Of a DNA stretch of 64,000 nucleotides, positions 8,233-18,182 are shown one piece after another; positions within the stretch are counted from its first letter, which is position 1, and the number at the start of each line of letters is the position of its first letter. This DNA is from Flavobacterium cupreum. GTDB taxonomy: Bacteria; Bacteroidota; Bacteroidia; Flavobacteriales; Flavobacteriaceae. The stretch lies in contig NZ_QWDM01000002.1 in NCBI RefSeq assembly GCF_003996965.1, positions 124,001-188,000 of the forward strand. Direction: 5' to 3'. Position numbers and translations under genes: made by a program. Below the pieces are notes generated by a model. That model worked only from the letters and a program-made list of their open reading frames with translations, did no database searches and had not been told where the DNA came from.

Positions 8233-10863
8233 ATGGTAAAAGGCTACATCAAATTCTTACACTTTATATTGGTTTTTGTTTTTTTCTCCTTTTTCTCCGG
8301 CAACATTCAGGCACAATGTGCAGGTGATGATGGGGAATTGCCCGTTTGTGATATTCCTAATCCTGCCAATAAGACGATTAATCTTTATGCAGCATTGGGG
8401 GGAACGCCAATACCAGGAGGAACATGGTCAGATGATGATGAATCGGGAGGATTAGACGCTAATACAGGAGTTTTAAATGCGCATCTTATTCGCCAAAGCA
8501 GAATATACCGTTATACTTATACCGTTACCGGAGCTGCAGGCTGTGCCGATAATTCCGCCGTAGTAACCGTTACTATCGGAGGATATTCCGGGGTTGCCTC
8601 AAATTCCACGCAATGTAGTGCTACTATAAATTTTAACCTTTTCGAAGCTTTTAATGGTCTTTTTTTAGGACCGCAATACAATGGACAATGGTACGATAAC
8701 ACCAACAATAAAAAGGTAGACCCGGTAATTAATATTTCTGAATTCGATGGGGATTATGAGTTTACCTATACCATGCCTGCAATTGGTACTTGTCCTGCAG
8801 TTTCTTCAACAGCAGTTATCACAGTTGTCAAAGCTCCAAAATCAGGAACCGCTGTCAATTTATCTTTGTGCGCAAGTGATGGTTTGTCGGCATATAAGAA
8901 CTTTGATCTGAATAATTTACTGACAGGTCAGGATCCGGGAGGAACCTGGAGAGACGGTAATCGTATCAGCACAGGAGAATTAACTTTTGCGGGAGACCGC
9001 TTTGTTGATATTGAAAAGATATATGACAGATTCGGCGAAGGATATTATTACTTTGCTTATAAAGTTTTATCTTCAAAACCAATTTGTCTGGACGAAGAGA
9101 GAGTCACATTTATCAAACTCGAAAACAAACTTGATTTTACGGGTGCTACAGTTACCGTCAATAATGATATCTGTGAAACCGAAATAGGAACTGCGAGTTA
9201 CTCAGTGACCATCAAAAAAGGAACGGCACCTATTCCTAACGGACCTTACAATGTGACCTTTCGCGTATCAGGACCTAATGCAAAAACTGAAATTGTAACA
9301 GCAAATTTTAATAACGGTATCCTTGTATTTCCTATTGATTCAAATTATTTCCAACAAGTCGGAACTTTTAATGTAAATATTATAAGTATTTATAAAACCA
9401 ATAGTGTCAGGATATGTGCTAATATCATGGGGAATTTATCAGATGATTTAATTATCTATCCCTTACCGGATTTGGAGAATGCAAAAATAGCCCCGGCAAC
9501 AACCTGCCAAAACGAAGGTACCCTGATACAAATTTCTGATGCCATAAAACTTGCAGACGGAATTTATGATCTTACTTATAATCTGGCAGGAGCCAATCAG
9601 GCAAGTGGACAAATAGCGCGGGTTACCTTTACGGGAGGTAATGCGAGTTTTACATTGTCTCCTAATTTAAGTTTTAATGCCGGTAATGCAGTACTGACAA
9701 TTACAAATATTACGCATGTAGTTTCTCAATGCTCCAGTACCGCAAATGTGATTGGCAATATTCTAATAAATCCCCTGCCCAATACAGCAGCGGTACGAAT
9801 GCAGATTAATAATGTCTGTTTTGAAAAACCTGTTTCGGTTTCAATGAGCGGACTGGGAATTTTAACAGATATCACTTTATCCTATACGGTTACTAATAAC
9901 AATAATGCTATACCGCTAACGGTTACTTTGCCGGTGTCAGGAGGAACCACCAGTTTTATACTTCCTGCCACTGCAGTTTCAAATCCGGGATCTTATACCG
10001 TTTCTATCCTAAAATTGACAAATAATGAGAATGGCTGTGGTGCTACACTAAGCAATTTATCTTATGCATTCCTGATAAATGCAATTCCGGCTGCCCCGAA
10101 CGCAGTGTCCCAGCCCTTTTGTAAAGTCGATAACGCAACAGTAGCCAGCTTGCAGCCTTACGGCGCCCAATACAAATGGTATGCTTCCGAAACTGCAACA
10201 ACACCTCTTCCGGCTACCGATGTTTTACAGACTGGAAATTATTACGTAAAAGAAACCTCTTCTGCTGGCTGTACATCAGAAGCAACGATGATTTCAGTGA
10301 CCATAAATGATCCCGCTGCTCCCGAATTAAATTCAGAAGGTTCCGGTTTTTGCGGACTGGATAATCCAACGATTGCAGATTTGTATAATCGAACCAATTC
10401 ACCGGCTTCGGTAGTCTGGTACGATGCTCAGACGAATGGTAATGTATTGTCTTCCACTACGCCTTTGGTGGAAAACGGAAGATATTACGGATTTGATTTT
10501 TCAAACCAAACGAATTGTATTTCAGAAAAAAGTATCGAAGTTGTCGTGTCGCTAACGAATTGTGATGCGCCAGAAACTCTTTTTATCCCTGACGGATTTT
10601 CTCCTAACGGAGATGGCGTAAATGACGCTTTCGTAATTCCGGATATTGACTTTCTGTACCCGGATTATATACTGGAAATTTTCAACAGATACGGAAGCAG
10701 AATGTACAAAGGCTTTAAAAATAAACCGGGATGGGACGGATTAAATTATGAAGCAGGCGGGATAAGCAGCGGAATAGCGGCCAATGGAGTTTATTTTTAT
10801 GTGCTTCATTTTAATAAAGATAATAAACCGCCCAGACAAGGACGTCTTTATTTAAACAGATGA
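8233..10863 (+). CDS. T9SS type-B cell-surface protein (gliding-motility-associated C-terminal domain)
   Basis: 876 aa. A Sec signal ends near residue 28 (GNIQAQ). A long run of Ig/SprB-like repeat segments follows, each with spaced cysteines and phrases such as CQNEGT or CFEKPVSV. The last ~90 residues are the type-B sorting domain: IPDGFSPNGDGVNDAF, LEIFNRYG, GWDG and ANGVYFYVL. It should be exported across the outer membrane by the type IX system and kept on the surface by its SprF-like partner. The next two genes complete the standard adhesin/SprF/OmpA operon. Exact ligand unknown; roles in adhesion or gliding are inferred from the family. Confidence 0.9.
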   Translation: MVKGYIKFLHFILVFVFFSFFSGNIQAQCAGDDGELPVCDIPNPANKTINLYAALGGTPIPGGTWSDDDESGGLDANTGVLNAHLIRQSRIYRYTYTVTGAAGCADNSAVVTVTIGGYSGVASNSTQCSATINFNLFEAFNGLFLGPQYNGQWYDNTNNKKVDPVINISEFDGDYEFTYTMPAIGTCPAVSSTAVITVVKAPKSGTAVNLSLCASDGLSAYKNFDLNNLLTGQDPGGTWRDGNRISTGELTFAGDRFVDIEKIYDRFGEGYYYFAYKVLSSKPICLDEERVTFIKLENKLDFTGATVTVNNDICETEIGTASYSVTIKKGTAPIPNGPYNVTFRVSGPNAKTEIVTANFNNGILVFPIDSNYFQQVGTFNVNIISIYKTNSVRICANIMGNLSDDLIIYPLPDLENAKIAPATTCQNEGTLIQISDAIKLADGIYDLTYNLAGANQASGQIARVTFTGGNASFTLSPNLSFNAGNAVLTITNITHVVSQCSSTANVIGNILINPLPNTAAVRMQINNVCFEKPVSVSMSGLGILTDITLSYTVTNNNNAIPLTVTLPVSGGTTSFILPATAVSNPGSYTVSILKLTNNENGCGATLSNLSYAFLINAIPAAPNAVSQPFCKVDNATVASLQPYGAQYKWYASETATTPLPATDVLQTGNYYVKETSSAGCTSEATMISVTINDPAAPELNSEGSGFCGLDNPTIADLYNRTNSPASVVWYDAQTNGNVLSSTTPLVENGRYYGFDFSNQTNCISEKSIEVVVSLTNCDAPETLFIPDGFSPNGDGVNDAFVIPDIDFLYPDYILEIFNRYGSRMYKGFKNKPGWDGLNYEAGGISSGIAANGVYFYVLHFNKDNKPPRQGRLYLNR

Positions 10864-10895
10864 TTCATTTTTGCATTCTTTAATATGATTTTCAA

Positions 10896-11825
10896 ATGAA
10901 AAAAATAATATTTTTTATAACCTTTCTCTTCTATATCACCTCTGTTTCAGCGCAGCAGGACCCGGAATACACGCATTATATGTATAATATGAGCGTAGTG
11001 AATCCGGCCTATGCGACAGGAACTCCTGCCATGCTGAATCTGGGAGGACTCTACAGAACTCAGTGGGTTGGAGCTTATGGTGCCCCAAAAACATTTACAT
11101 TTTTCGGGCATACAGCCGTAAGTGATAAGATAGAAGTTGGCTTGTCTTTAGTTTCGGATGATATAGGGGATGGTGCCAAAAAGGAAAATAATTTTTATGC
11201 TGATTTTGCTTATGTCCTGAATTTAGGAGGGAAAAACAAACTTTCACTAGGACTAAAAGCCGGATTTACCTCCCTGCAGACTAATTTTAACGGATTTCTT
11301 TTCACCGATCCCGAAACAGATCTTGCATTCTCGCAAAACATAAATGTAACCCGGCCTAATATCGGAATCGGAGCCTACTATTTCAGAGATAATTTCTATG
11401 CGGGGATATCGGCTCCAAATCTGTTGAGTTCCAAACATATTGAAGAGAAATCAGGAATAAATGCTTACGGATCAGAAGCAATTCATACTTTTTTAACAGC
11501 CGGATATGTTTTTCAGATTAGCGACAAGGTAAAATTAAAACCGGCATTTATGTCAAAAATTGTCAAAGGAGCCCCAATGACTGTTGATCTGACGGCGAAT
11601 GTTTTATATAACAATAAATTTGAATTAGGTGCGGCGTATCGTCTGGGCGATGCTGTGAGTGCCCTGTGTAACATTAATGTGACACCTTCGCTTAGGGTGG
11701 GGTATGCGTACGATTATACACTTTCCAATCTGGGACAGTTTAATTCAGGAACACACGAAATTATGCTGCTTTTTGATTTAGATTTATTAGGAAAAGGATA
11801 TGATAAATCACCAAGATTCTTCTAA
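10896..11825 (+). CDS. PorP/SprF-family type IX secretion outer-membrane protein
   Basis: 309 aa, signal peptide (about 19 residues, ending SVSAQ), then the family N-terminus QQDPEYTHYMYNM and NPAYATG, followed by alternating beta-strand segments of a 14-strand barrel-type fold. SprF in Flavobacterium johnsoniae is needed for secretion and surface attachment of the type-B cargo SprB; by analogy this protein serves the cargo encoded 32 bp upstream. It ends 1 bp before the OmpA-family gene start, so the operon is tight. Confidence 0.93.
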   Translation: MKKIIFFITFLFYITSVSAQQDPEYTHYMYNMSVVNPAYATGTPAMLNLGGLYRTQWVGAYGAPKTFTFFGHTAVSDKIEVGLSLVSDDIGDGAKKENNFYADFAYVLNLGGKNKLSLGLKAGFTSLQTNFNGFLFTDPETDLAFSQNINVTRPNIGIGAYYFRDNFYAGISAPNLLSSKHIEEKSGINAYGSEAIHTFLTAGYVFQISDKVKLKPAFMSKIVKGAPMTVDLTANVLYNNKFELGAAYRLGDAVSALCNINVTPSLRVGYAYDYTLSNLGQFNSGTHEIMLLFDLDLLGKGYDKSPRFF

Positions 11826-11826
11826 A

Positions 11827-13962
11827 ATGAAAAATATGAAAAAAATACTCGTTGTTATATTCGTATTTTTAATACAGTTTATACACGCCCAGGATCAGGA
11901 TTTGGTGCGAGCCAAACGATTTTTTGATAAAACCTATTACAGTGAATCTATTGTTTTATATGAAAAACTAGCAGAACAAAAACCTTCACAGGAGGTCATT
12001 AAGAATTTGGCGGATTCCTATTATTACACGAATGATTTAATAAAAGCACAGCGCTATTACAGACTGTTAGTTAAAAATTATAATAAGGATTTAGACAGGG
12101 AATATTATTACAGATATGCTCAAACCTTAAAAGCAAGTAACAGTTATGAAGATGCCAATGCTGCCCTGAAAGAATATTACTCAAAATCAGCCAATACGGA
12201 AGATCTTATTTTTTTTGAAAAAGAACTGAAAGAATTAGAAAACGTCTCGGCAATCGGCAATCGGTTTGAAATTAAAAACCTGGGTGTCAATACGCCTAAC
12301 TCTGAATTTGGTGCCGTTAAATACAATGACAATCTGGTTTTTGCCGCAGTAAAGTTAAAACCCGGATTGCTGGATAAAAAGTTTAAATGGGACAACGAGA
12401 CCTATCTGAATTTAGTCAAAGTACCGTTAAAAAACATCAATTCCGCGGATTCTGTAGTGCATTATTTCGCGAAGGAATTAAAAACCGGAATGCACGAATC
12501 AAATGCAGTTTTTACCAAAGACGGCAAGACGATTTATTTTACGCGAAATAATTCCAAAAACGGCAAGAAGCGAAAAAATGAACAAAAAATTTCCAATCTT
12601 CAGATTTTCAAGGCAGAATTGGTAGAGGGAAAATGGACAAATGTAACCTCACTTCCCTTTAATAGTGCCGACTATTCTGTAGAACATCCTGCCCTGAGTG
12701 CTGATGAAAAAGTACTTTATTTTTCTTCTGATATGCCGGGATCATTAGGCTCGTTTGATATTTATTCCGTCAATATCAATAAGGGAGCATTTGATACGCC
12801 AAAAAACCTCGGACCCGTTATCAACACCAGTAAAAGAGAACAGTTTCCTTTTGCTTCGCCGGACAATAAACTTTATTTTTCTTCAGACGGACATTTGGGA
12901 TATGGTTCCCTGGATGTCTTTGTATCCGAAATTAACGGAAATGAGTATTCAAAACCGGTAAATATTGGTTTGCCTTTAAACTCTAATTTAGATGACTTTT
13001 CATTTAATATCTCAGACAACAAAGAAGGTTATTTTGCCTCGAACAGAGAAGGCGGTAAAGGAAAAGACGATATCTATCAGTTTAAAGAAATCAAAGATCT
13101 GATTGTAGAGGACTGCAAACAGTTTATTGCCGGAATCATTACGGATGTTGATACGAAACTGGCATTAGAAAATGCAACTGTAATCCTGCAGGATGCTGAT
13201 AAAAAAACACTAAATACAAGTACTACCGCTGCAGACGGTAAATTTAGTTTTACGGTGCCCTGCGAAAGTTCTTTTACCGTTGTAGCCTTTAAGGAAAAGT
13301 ATACCAATGAGTCCAGGGAGATAGCTTCGGGTACAACAAGAAACGCAGGCAACGACGCTTCTATGGCACTTAAATCGTTGGATGCAATTCGTCTGGAAGA
13401 GCAACAGCTGGCGGAAAAGAAGAAGAAGGAAGAGGAGCGTCTTGTCGTAGAGAAAAAGGAAAAAGAAGCCCTGGCAGTGATAGCGTTAAAAGAAGCAGAG
13501 AAAAAAGCAAAAGAGGATGAAATTGTAGCTGCTGAAATTAAGAAAAAAGAAAAAGTAGAGCAGATTTTAAAGCAGGAAAAAGATGTTGTAAGGGACAAAG
13601 ACCGATTGATTATAAAGACCGATCCTATTTATTTTGATTATAATATGTGGTACATCCGTAAAGAATCTAAAGTGGTCTTAGGCAGGGTTGTGGCCCTGAT
13701 GAAAAAATACCCGGGAATGGTGATCGAAATAGGATCCCATACTGATACGAGGGGCAATGCTAAGTTCAATGAAAATCTATCGCAGAAAAGGGCTTCTTCA
13801 ACAAGAGAATTTTTACTGGAATCAGGCATTGAGGCCAATAGGGTAACCGCAAAAGGCTATGGAGAATCTCAACCTATTGTAAAATGTAAAACAGACGATT
13901 CGTGTACGGAAGAAGAACACGAACTGAACAGACGAAGTGAATTCGTAATCAAAAATCTGTAG
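11827..13962 (+). CDS. PorE-like OmpA-family protein (TPR, PD40 beta-propeller, carboxypeptidase-regulatory, OmpA)
   Basis: 711 aa from the ATG at 11827; an in-frame ATG at 11800 overlaps the previous gene and is less likely, because the signal peptide starts at MKNMKKILVV. Order of domains: signal, TPR-like helices (about 20-130), PD40/WD40-like blades with YFSSDMPGS, YFSSDGHLG and YFASNREGGKG (about 200-430), a carboxypeptidase-regulatory-like Ig fold (about 435-530), a long Lys/Glu coiled coil (about 535-600), then OmpA with IGSHTDTRG and NRRSEFVI. This matches the architecture of PorE, a T9SS component that anchors to peptidoglycan, though many paralogues exist per genome. Confidence 0.88.
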   Translation: MKNMKKILVVIFVFLIQFIHAQDQDLVRAKRFFDKTYYSESIVLYEKLAEQKPSQEVIKNLADSYYYTNDLIKAQRYYRLLVKNYNKDLDREYYYRYAQTLKASNSYEDANAALKEYYSKSANTEDLIFFEKELKELENVSAIGNRFEIKNLGVNTPNSEFGAVKYNDNLVFAAVKLKPGLLDKKFKWDNETYLNLVKVPLKNINSADSVVHYFAKELKTGMHESNAVFTKDGKTIYFTRNNSKNGKKRKNEQKISNLQIFKAELVEGKWTNVTSLPFNSADYSVEHPALSADEKVLYFSSDMPGSLGSFDIYSVNINKGAFDTPKNLGPVINTSKREQFPFASPDNKLYFSSDGHLGYGSLDVFVSEINGNEYSKPVNIGLPLNSNLDDFSFNISDNKEGYFASNREGGKGKDDIYQFKEIKDLIVEDCKQFIAGIITDVDTKLALENATVILQDADKKTLNTSTTAADGKFSFTVPCESSFTVVAFKEKYTNESREIASGTTRNAGNDASMALKSLDAIRLEEQQLAEKKKKEEERLVVEKKEKEALAVIALKEAEKKAKEDEIVAAEIKKKEKVEQILKQEKDVVRDKDRLIIKTDPIYFDYNMWYIRKESKVVLGRVVALMKKYPGMVIEIGSHTDTRGNAKFNENLSQKRASSTREFLLESGIEANRVTAKGYGESQPIVKCKTDDSCTEEEHELNRRSEFVIKNL

Positions 13963-13983
13963 ATTACGAATCTTATGTAAACT

Positions 13984-14024
13984 AAACCCTTCAGGTTTTT
14001 AAAACCTAAAGGGTTTGTTTTTTA
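13984..14024 (+). terminator. intrinsic terminator after the surface-protein operon
   Basis: Nested pairing of AAACCCT/AGGGTTT and AGGTTTT/AAAACCT within 13984-14016, followed by T-rich sequence. Confidence 0.85.
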
Positions 14025-14044
14025 TTAAATTGAATTTTTAATTT

Positions 14045-14078
14045 AGAAGCTTTTTTTTAGCTTCTTTTTTATTTAATT
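14045..14078 (+). terminator. second short hairpin with T tract
   Basis: AGAAGC (14045-14050) pairs with GCTTCT (14060-14065) across an eight-T loop, followed by more T. Probably a back-up terminator. Confidence 0.55.
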
Positions 14079-14113
14079 TTATAGAATAACAATGACTTAA
14101 AAAAACAACAATT

Positions 14114-14602
14114 ATGAAAAATCTAGCGATATCCTGTTTACTGGTAGCTTGCATTGGACTCCAAAGCTGTAAAAAAGATGAAACCCAAAAAGAAGCAGGA
14201 GCTGCCAAAGCAGATACCGAAAAGATCGTAAGTACCGAATGTTACAAAGCGGTATATGAGAAAGATACTATCGATTTAAAGCTGAATACCTTAAAAAGTG
14301 GAAAACTAAGCGGAAACATGAGTATGAAGGTCTTTGGAGCACCTGAAAAAACAGGCGAAATCAAAGGAGAATTTCATGGAGATACCTTATTTGCAGATTA
14401 TACTTTTCAGGAAATAACCAATAAAAATAAAACGTTCAAAAATCCAATGGCATTTCTAAAACGTGAGAAACAACTTATTTTAGGAAACGGAACCATGCAG
14501 ACTACGATGGGAGTTACCTACCTGGTTAAAGACAAACCTATCGATTTTGAAAGAGTGAAATATAAATTTGACGTTGCTGACTGTACGGAAAAATCAAAAT
14601 AA
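14114..14602 (+). CDS. small lipoprotein of unknown function
   Basis: 162 aa; SPII signal with lipobox LQSC at residues 17-20. The mature part is lysine-rich at first (KKDETQKEAG), then a compact beta-rich domain containing CYKAVYEKDTIDLKLN and GEIKGEFHGDTLFADY. The last residues include a second cysteine (VADC), so a disulfide with C56 or so is possible. I do not recognise a named family. It stands alone between two terminators. Confidence 0.75.
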   Translation: MKNLAISCLLVACIGLQSCKKDETQKEAGAAKADTEKIVSTECYKAVYEKDTIDLKLNTLKSGKLSGNMSMKVFGAPEKTGEIKGEFHGDTLFADYTFQEITNKNKTFKNPMAFLKREKQLILGNGTMQTTMGVTYLVKDKPIDFERVKYKFDVADCTEKSK

Positions 14603-14614
14603 AGATACATTTCG

Positions 14615-14646
14615 AACCCGACAGATTTTTAAAACCTGTTGGGTTT
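14615..14646 (+). terminator. intrinsic terminator
   Basis: AACCCGACAG (14615-14624) pairs, with one G-T wobble, with CTGTTGGGTT (14636-14645), then T-rich sequence. Confidence 0.8.
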
Positions 14647-14655
14647 ATTTTATAA

Positions 14656-14686
14656 AAAAGCCGTTTCAATTAGAAACGGCTTTTGT
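14656..14686. terminator. bidirectional terminator
   Basis: AAAAGCCGTTTC (14656-14667) pairs with GAAACGGCTTTT (14673-14684) between convergent genes, with A and T runs on the two sides. Confidence 0.85.
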
Positions 14687-14707
14687 TATTTTCAGAATTT
14701 AATTTTT

Positions 14708-15088
14708 TTACAAGACTTCTCCTTTAATTTTAAGGGCGACTCTGCCGTCAGGATAATTCACGGCATTGGTTTCGACTGTAATGGTTTTACGGATTGGGCC
14801 GGCAGCCATATTGTACTTGACATCGATTTTTCCTTTTTTTCCAGGCTGAATTGCAGCGGCAGGTTTTGTTACCACTATCGAGCTAACTGTAGATTCTGCT
14901 CCGATGATTAATAATGGGGCATCTCCGGTATTGGTAAATTCGAAAGATCGAAGTCCATTATCATTTTTTGAGATTTTTCCGTAATCAATGGTGTTGTCCG
15001 GGGCTGAAAATTCAATTTTTGGCCCGTTTTGTGCATACCCAATTGTACTAAACAATGCGATTACAATAAAAGTGGCTACATTTTTCAT
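14708..15088 (-). CDS. DUF1573 domain secreted protein
   Basis: 126 aa, Sec signal of 19 residues ending GYAQ. The rest is one Ig-like DUF1573 domain: IDYGKISKNDNGLRSFEFTN and GDAPLLIIGAESTVSSI, then QPGKKGKIDVKYN. Members are periplasmic or surface proteins common in Bacteroidota, with no defined biochemical role. Convergent with the lipoprotein gene, divergent from valS. Confidence 0.88.
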   Translation of the reverse strand: MKNVATFIVIALFSTIGYAQNGPKIEFSAPDNTIDYGKISKNDNGLRSFEFTNTGDAPLLIIGAESTVSSIVVTKPAAAIQPGKKGKIDVKYNMAAGPIRKTITVETNAVNYPDGRVALKIKGEVL

Positions 15089-15401
15089 GCGAATTTTTTT
15101 TTTTAAGTTGTAAGTAAATATACTCTGTTTTAATTAATACACAAATTATTATTTCTCTTTTTATAATGTACTTAATTATTTACTTTTGCTGTCAGTTACA
15201 ATTGCAAAAATTGAACCAGTTTTGTTTTGGTTTAATTGTTTAACGGTTTAGTCATTTAATTGATTCATAAAATTTTGGTTTCAATGTACCAAAAAGCAAT
15301 CAACGATTAAGGACGCAGCGACTAAACAAACCAACAATTTAACGATTAAACAATTACACCAATTAAAGATTAAACATATCCACGATTAAACAAACCTATA
15401 A
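15089..15401. other. long leader/spacer upstream of valS with imperfect repeats
   Basis: A -7 box at 15181-15188 would give a valS leader of about 210 nt. The leader contains several variants of aattgtttaac and cgattaaacaa in inverse orientation (15231-15395), able to form imperfect hairpins. I see no T-box or leader-peptide pattern. Similar ggttaatcg-type sequence recurs at 59890-60005, so it is more likely an intergenic repeat family than a specific regulator. Confidence 0.5.
15181..15188 (+). promoter_or_regulatory. TAnnTTTG -7 promoter box for valS
   Basis: TACTTTTG, perfect match to the Bacteroidota -7 consensus; no clear TTG at -33. Confidence 0.45.
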
Positions 15402-18035
15402 ATGAGTATTCCTGCACAATTTGACGCTAAGACGATCGAGAACAAATGGTATGATTACTGGATGAAAAACAACTATTTTCATTCAGAACCAGATCATAGA
15501 ACACCTTATACAATTGTAATTCCGCCGCCAAACGTCACAGGAGTCCTTCACATGGGGCACATGCTGAATAATACCATTCAGGATGTTTTAATTCGCCGCG
15601 CGCGTCTGAAAGGATTTAACGCCTGCTGGGTTCCGGGAACAGATCACGCCTCTATTGCTACAGAAGCAAAAGTAGTAGCGAAACTGAAAGCGGAAGGAAT
15701 CAATAAAAATGATTTAACACGCGAAGAATTTTTGGCCCATGCCTGGGAGTGGACCGATAAATACGGTGGTGTAATTTTAGACCAGCTTAAAAAATTAGGT
15801 GCTTCCTGCGACTGGGAACGTACCAAATTTACGATGGATCCGGACATGTCGGCTTCTGTAATTCGTTCTTTTGTCGATTTATACAACAAAGGATTAATTT
15901 ACAGGGGATACCGAATGGTTAACTGGGATCCGGAAGCGAAAACCACTTTGTCTGACGAAGAAGTAATTTACGAAGAACAACAGGGAAAATTATTTTTCTT
16001 AAAATATAAAATTGAAGGTTCTGAAGATTTCTTAACCATCGCCACAACACGTCCGGAAACAATTTTCGGGGATACTGCGATCTGTATCAATCCGAATGAT
16101 GAACGTTTTACACATTTAAAAGGTAAAAGCGCCATCGTTCCTATTTGTGGAAGAGTAATTCCGATTATTGAAGATGAGTATGTAGATATCGAATTCGGAA
16201 CCGGATGTTTAAAAGTAACTCCGGCGCATGATATGAACGATAAAACGTTAGGAGAAAAACATAATCTTGAAATCGTTGATATTTTCAATGAAGATGCTAC
16301 TTTAAACAGCTTCGGATTGCATTATCAGGGGAAAGACCGTTTTGTAGTTCGTACCGAAATCGCAAAAGAATTAGAAGAAATTGGAGCTTTGGCGAAAACC
16401 GAAATCCATTTAAATAAAGTTGGAACGTCTGAAAGAACCAAAGCGGTAATCGAGCCAAGATTATCAGACCAGTGGTTTTTGAAAATGGAAGATTTAGTAA
16501 AACCGGCAATTAAATCAGTTTTGGTTGACGGAGATATTAAATTGCATCCAAAACGTTTCGAAAATACGTATGCACACTGGCTAAACAATATTCGCGACTG
16601 GAATATTTCCCGTCAGTTATGGTGGGGACAACAAATCCCGGCCTATTATTACGGAGACGGAAAAGAAGATTTCGTAGTAGCAGAAAATATCGAAGACGCA
16701 TTAAAATTAGCACAAGCTAAAACCAACAACCAACAACTAACAACCGACAACTTAAAACAAGATGTTGACGCCTTAGATACCTGGTTTTCTTCCTGGTTAT
16801 GGCCAATGTCCGTTTTTGGCGGAATAATGGATCCGGAAAGTGAAGATTTTAAATATTACTATCCGACCAATGATTTGGTAACCGGTCCGGATATTTTGTT
16901 TTTCTGGGTGGCGAGAATGATTATTGCGGGTTACGAATATGCCGGGGAAAAACCATTTACAAATGTATACCTGACAGGTTTGGTACGTGACAAACAACGT
17001 CGTAAGATGTCTAAATCATTAGGAAATTCTCCTGATCCTTTAGAATTAATCGATACATTCGGTGCCGATGGTGTTCGTGTAGGATTGCTTTTAAGCGCTT
17101 CTGCCGGAAACGATATTATGTTTGATGAAGAACTGTGTAACCAGGGGAAAGCCTTTTCTAATAAAATTTGGAATGCCTTTAAACTAATTAAAGGATGGGA
17201 GGTTTCAGCAACTATTCCACAGCCGGAAGCATCAAAAGTAGCAATCGAATGGTATGAAGCGAAATTGCAGCAGACACTGGTTGACATTGAAGACAATTTC
17301 GAGAAATACAGAATTTCAGATTCCTTAATGGCCATTTATAAACTGGTTTGGGATGATTTCTGTTCGTGGTTCCTTGAAATGATCAAACCTGCCTACCAGC
17401 AGCCAATTGACAAAAAGACTTTTGATAAAGCCATCGAAATGCTGGAAAGCAACCTGAAATTGCTGCATCCGTTTATGCCTTTCCTGACAGAGGAAATCTG
17501 GCATTTAATTGCCGACAGAACTCCGGAAGAAGCTTTAATTGTTTCCACCTGGCCGGAGTTAAAATCATTTGACGCGAAATTAATAACCGATTTTGAAAAT
17601 TCAATTGAAGTAATTTCAGGAATCAGAACCATTCGTAAAGACAAGAATATTCCGTTTAAGGATGCCATTGAACTGAAAGCCGTAAACAACGATAAAGCTT
17701 CCACTTACTTTGATTCGGTGATCACCAAACTGGGAAATATTACTGCACTGGAATATGTATCCGATAAAGTGGACGGCGCATTATCTTTCCGTGTAAAGTC
17801 AAATGAATATTTTATTCCGATTACCGGAAATATTGACGTTGAAGCTGAAATTGCCAAACTGAATGCAGAACTCGTGTACACACAAGGTTTCTTAAAATCA
17901 GTGCAGTCAAAGCTGGCCAATGAAAAATTTGTTGCCGGAGCACCGGAAAAAGTTTTAGCTAACGAAAGACAAAAAGAAGCGGATGCATTGGCAAAAATTG
18001 CTACAATTGAGCAAAGTCTAGCCGGTTTGAAATAA
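15402..18035 (+). CDS. valS: valyl-tRNA synthetase
   Basis: Class I synthetase that charges tRNA-Val; 877 aa, full length. The HIGH-type motif is PPNVTGVLHMGHML at about residues 46-59 and KMSKS lies in RRKMSKSLGNSPDP at about 530. The CP1 editing domain is present between them (TTRPETIFGDTAI). The anticodon-binding domain and the C-terminal tRNA-binding coiled coil (about 810-877) are complete. It stands alone with a strong terminator after it. Confidence 0.98.
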   Translation: MSIPAQFDAKTIENKWYDYWMKNNYFHSEPDHRTPYTIVIPPPNVTGVLHMGHMLNNTIQDVLIRRARLKGFNACWVPGTDHASIATEAKVVAKLKAEGINKNDLTREEFLAHAWEWTDKYGGVILDQLKKLGASCDWERTKFTMDPDMSASVIRSFVDLYNKGLIYRGYRMVNWDPEAKTTLSDEEVIYEEQQGKLFFLKYKIEGSEDFLTIATTRPETIFGDTAICINPNDERFTHLKGKSAIVPICGRVIPIIEDEYVDIEFGTGCLKVTPAHDMNDKTLGEKHNLEIVDIFNEDATLNSFGLHYQGKDRFVVRTEIAKELEEIGALAKTEIHLNKVGTSERTKAVIEPRLSDQWFLKMEDLVKPAIKSVLVDGDIKLHPKRFENTYAHWLNNIRDWNISRQLWWGQQIPAYYYGDGKEDFVVAENIEDALKLAQAKTNNQQLTTDNLKQDVDALDTWFSSWLWPMSVFGGIMDPESEDFKYYYPTNDLVTGPDILFFWVARMIIAGYEYAGEKPFTNVYLTGLVRDKQRRKMSKSLGNSPDPLELIDTFGADGVRVGLLLSASAGNDIMFDEELCNQGKAFSNKIWNAFKLIKGWEVSATIPQPEASKVAIEWYEAKLQQTLVDIEDNFEKYRISDSLMAIYKLVWDDFCSWFLEMIKPAYQQPIDKKTFDKAIEMLESNLKLLHPFMPFLTEEIWHLIADRTPEEALIVSTWPELKSFDAKLITDFENSIEVISGIRTIRKDKNIPFKDAIELKAVNNDKASTYFDSVITKLGNITALEYVSDKVDGALSFRVKSNEYFIPITGNIDVEAEIAKLNAELVYTQGFLKSVQSKLANEKFVAGAPEKVLANERQKEADALAKIATIEQSLAGLK

Positions 18036-18055
18036 AGAATCAGGTTTCTATAAAT

Positions 18056-18097
18056 AAAAAAATGGGCTGTCTTAAAAAGACAGCCCATTTTTTTTGT
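18056..18097 (+). terminator. strong intrinsic terminator of valS
   Basis: GGGCTGTCTT (18064-18073) pairs with AAGACAGCCC (18077-18086), flanked by A and T runs. Confidence 0.93.
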
Positions 18098-18170
18098 CAT
18101 TTCGACGAAGGAGAAAATCACATCCAGCCCGTAACGTACTGTGTGGATTAAGTACATCTGATAAATGACA
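18096..18170. repeat. intergenic inverted-repeat element
   Basis: TGTCATTT near 18096 pairs with AAATGACA near 18163; between them is a cgacgaaggagaaa-type sequence of the sort repeated between genes in this genus. No coding content. Confidence 0.4.
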
Positions 18171-18182
18171 AGCTTATGTAAA

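Noticed and set aside
13077..13598. 173-aa minus-strand frame rich in serine and phenylalanine
   Set aside because: It is the antisense reading of the Lys/Glu coiled coil and neighbouring part of the PorE-like gene.
15189..15401. T-box or attenuator in the valS leader
   Set aside because: No T-box sequence, specifier loop or valine-rich leader peptide seen; hairpins belong to a repeat family found elsewhere in the window.
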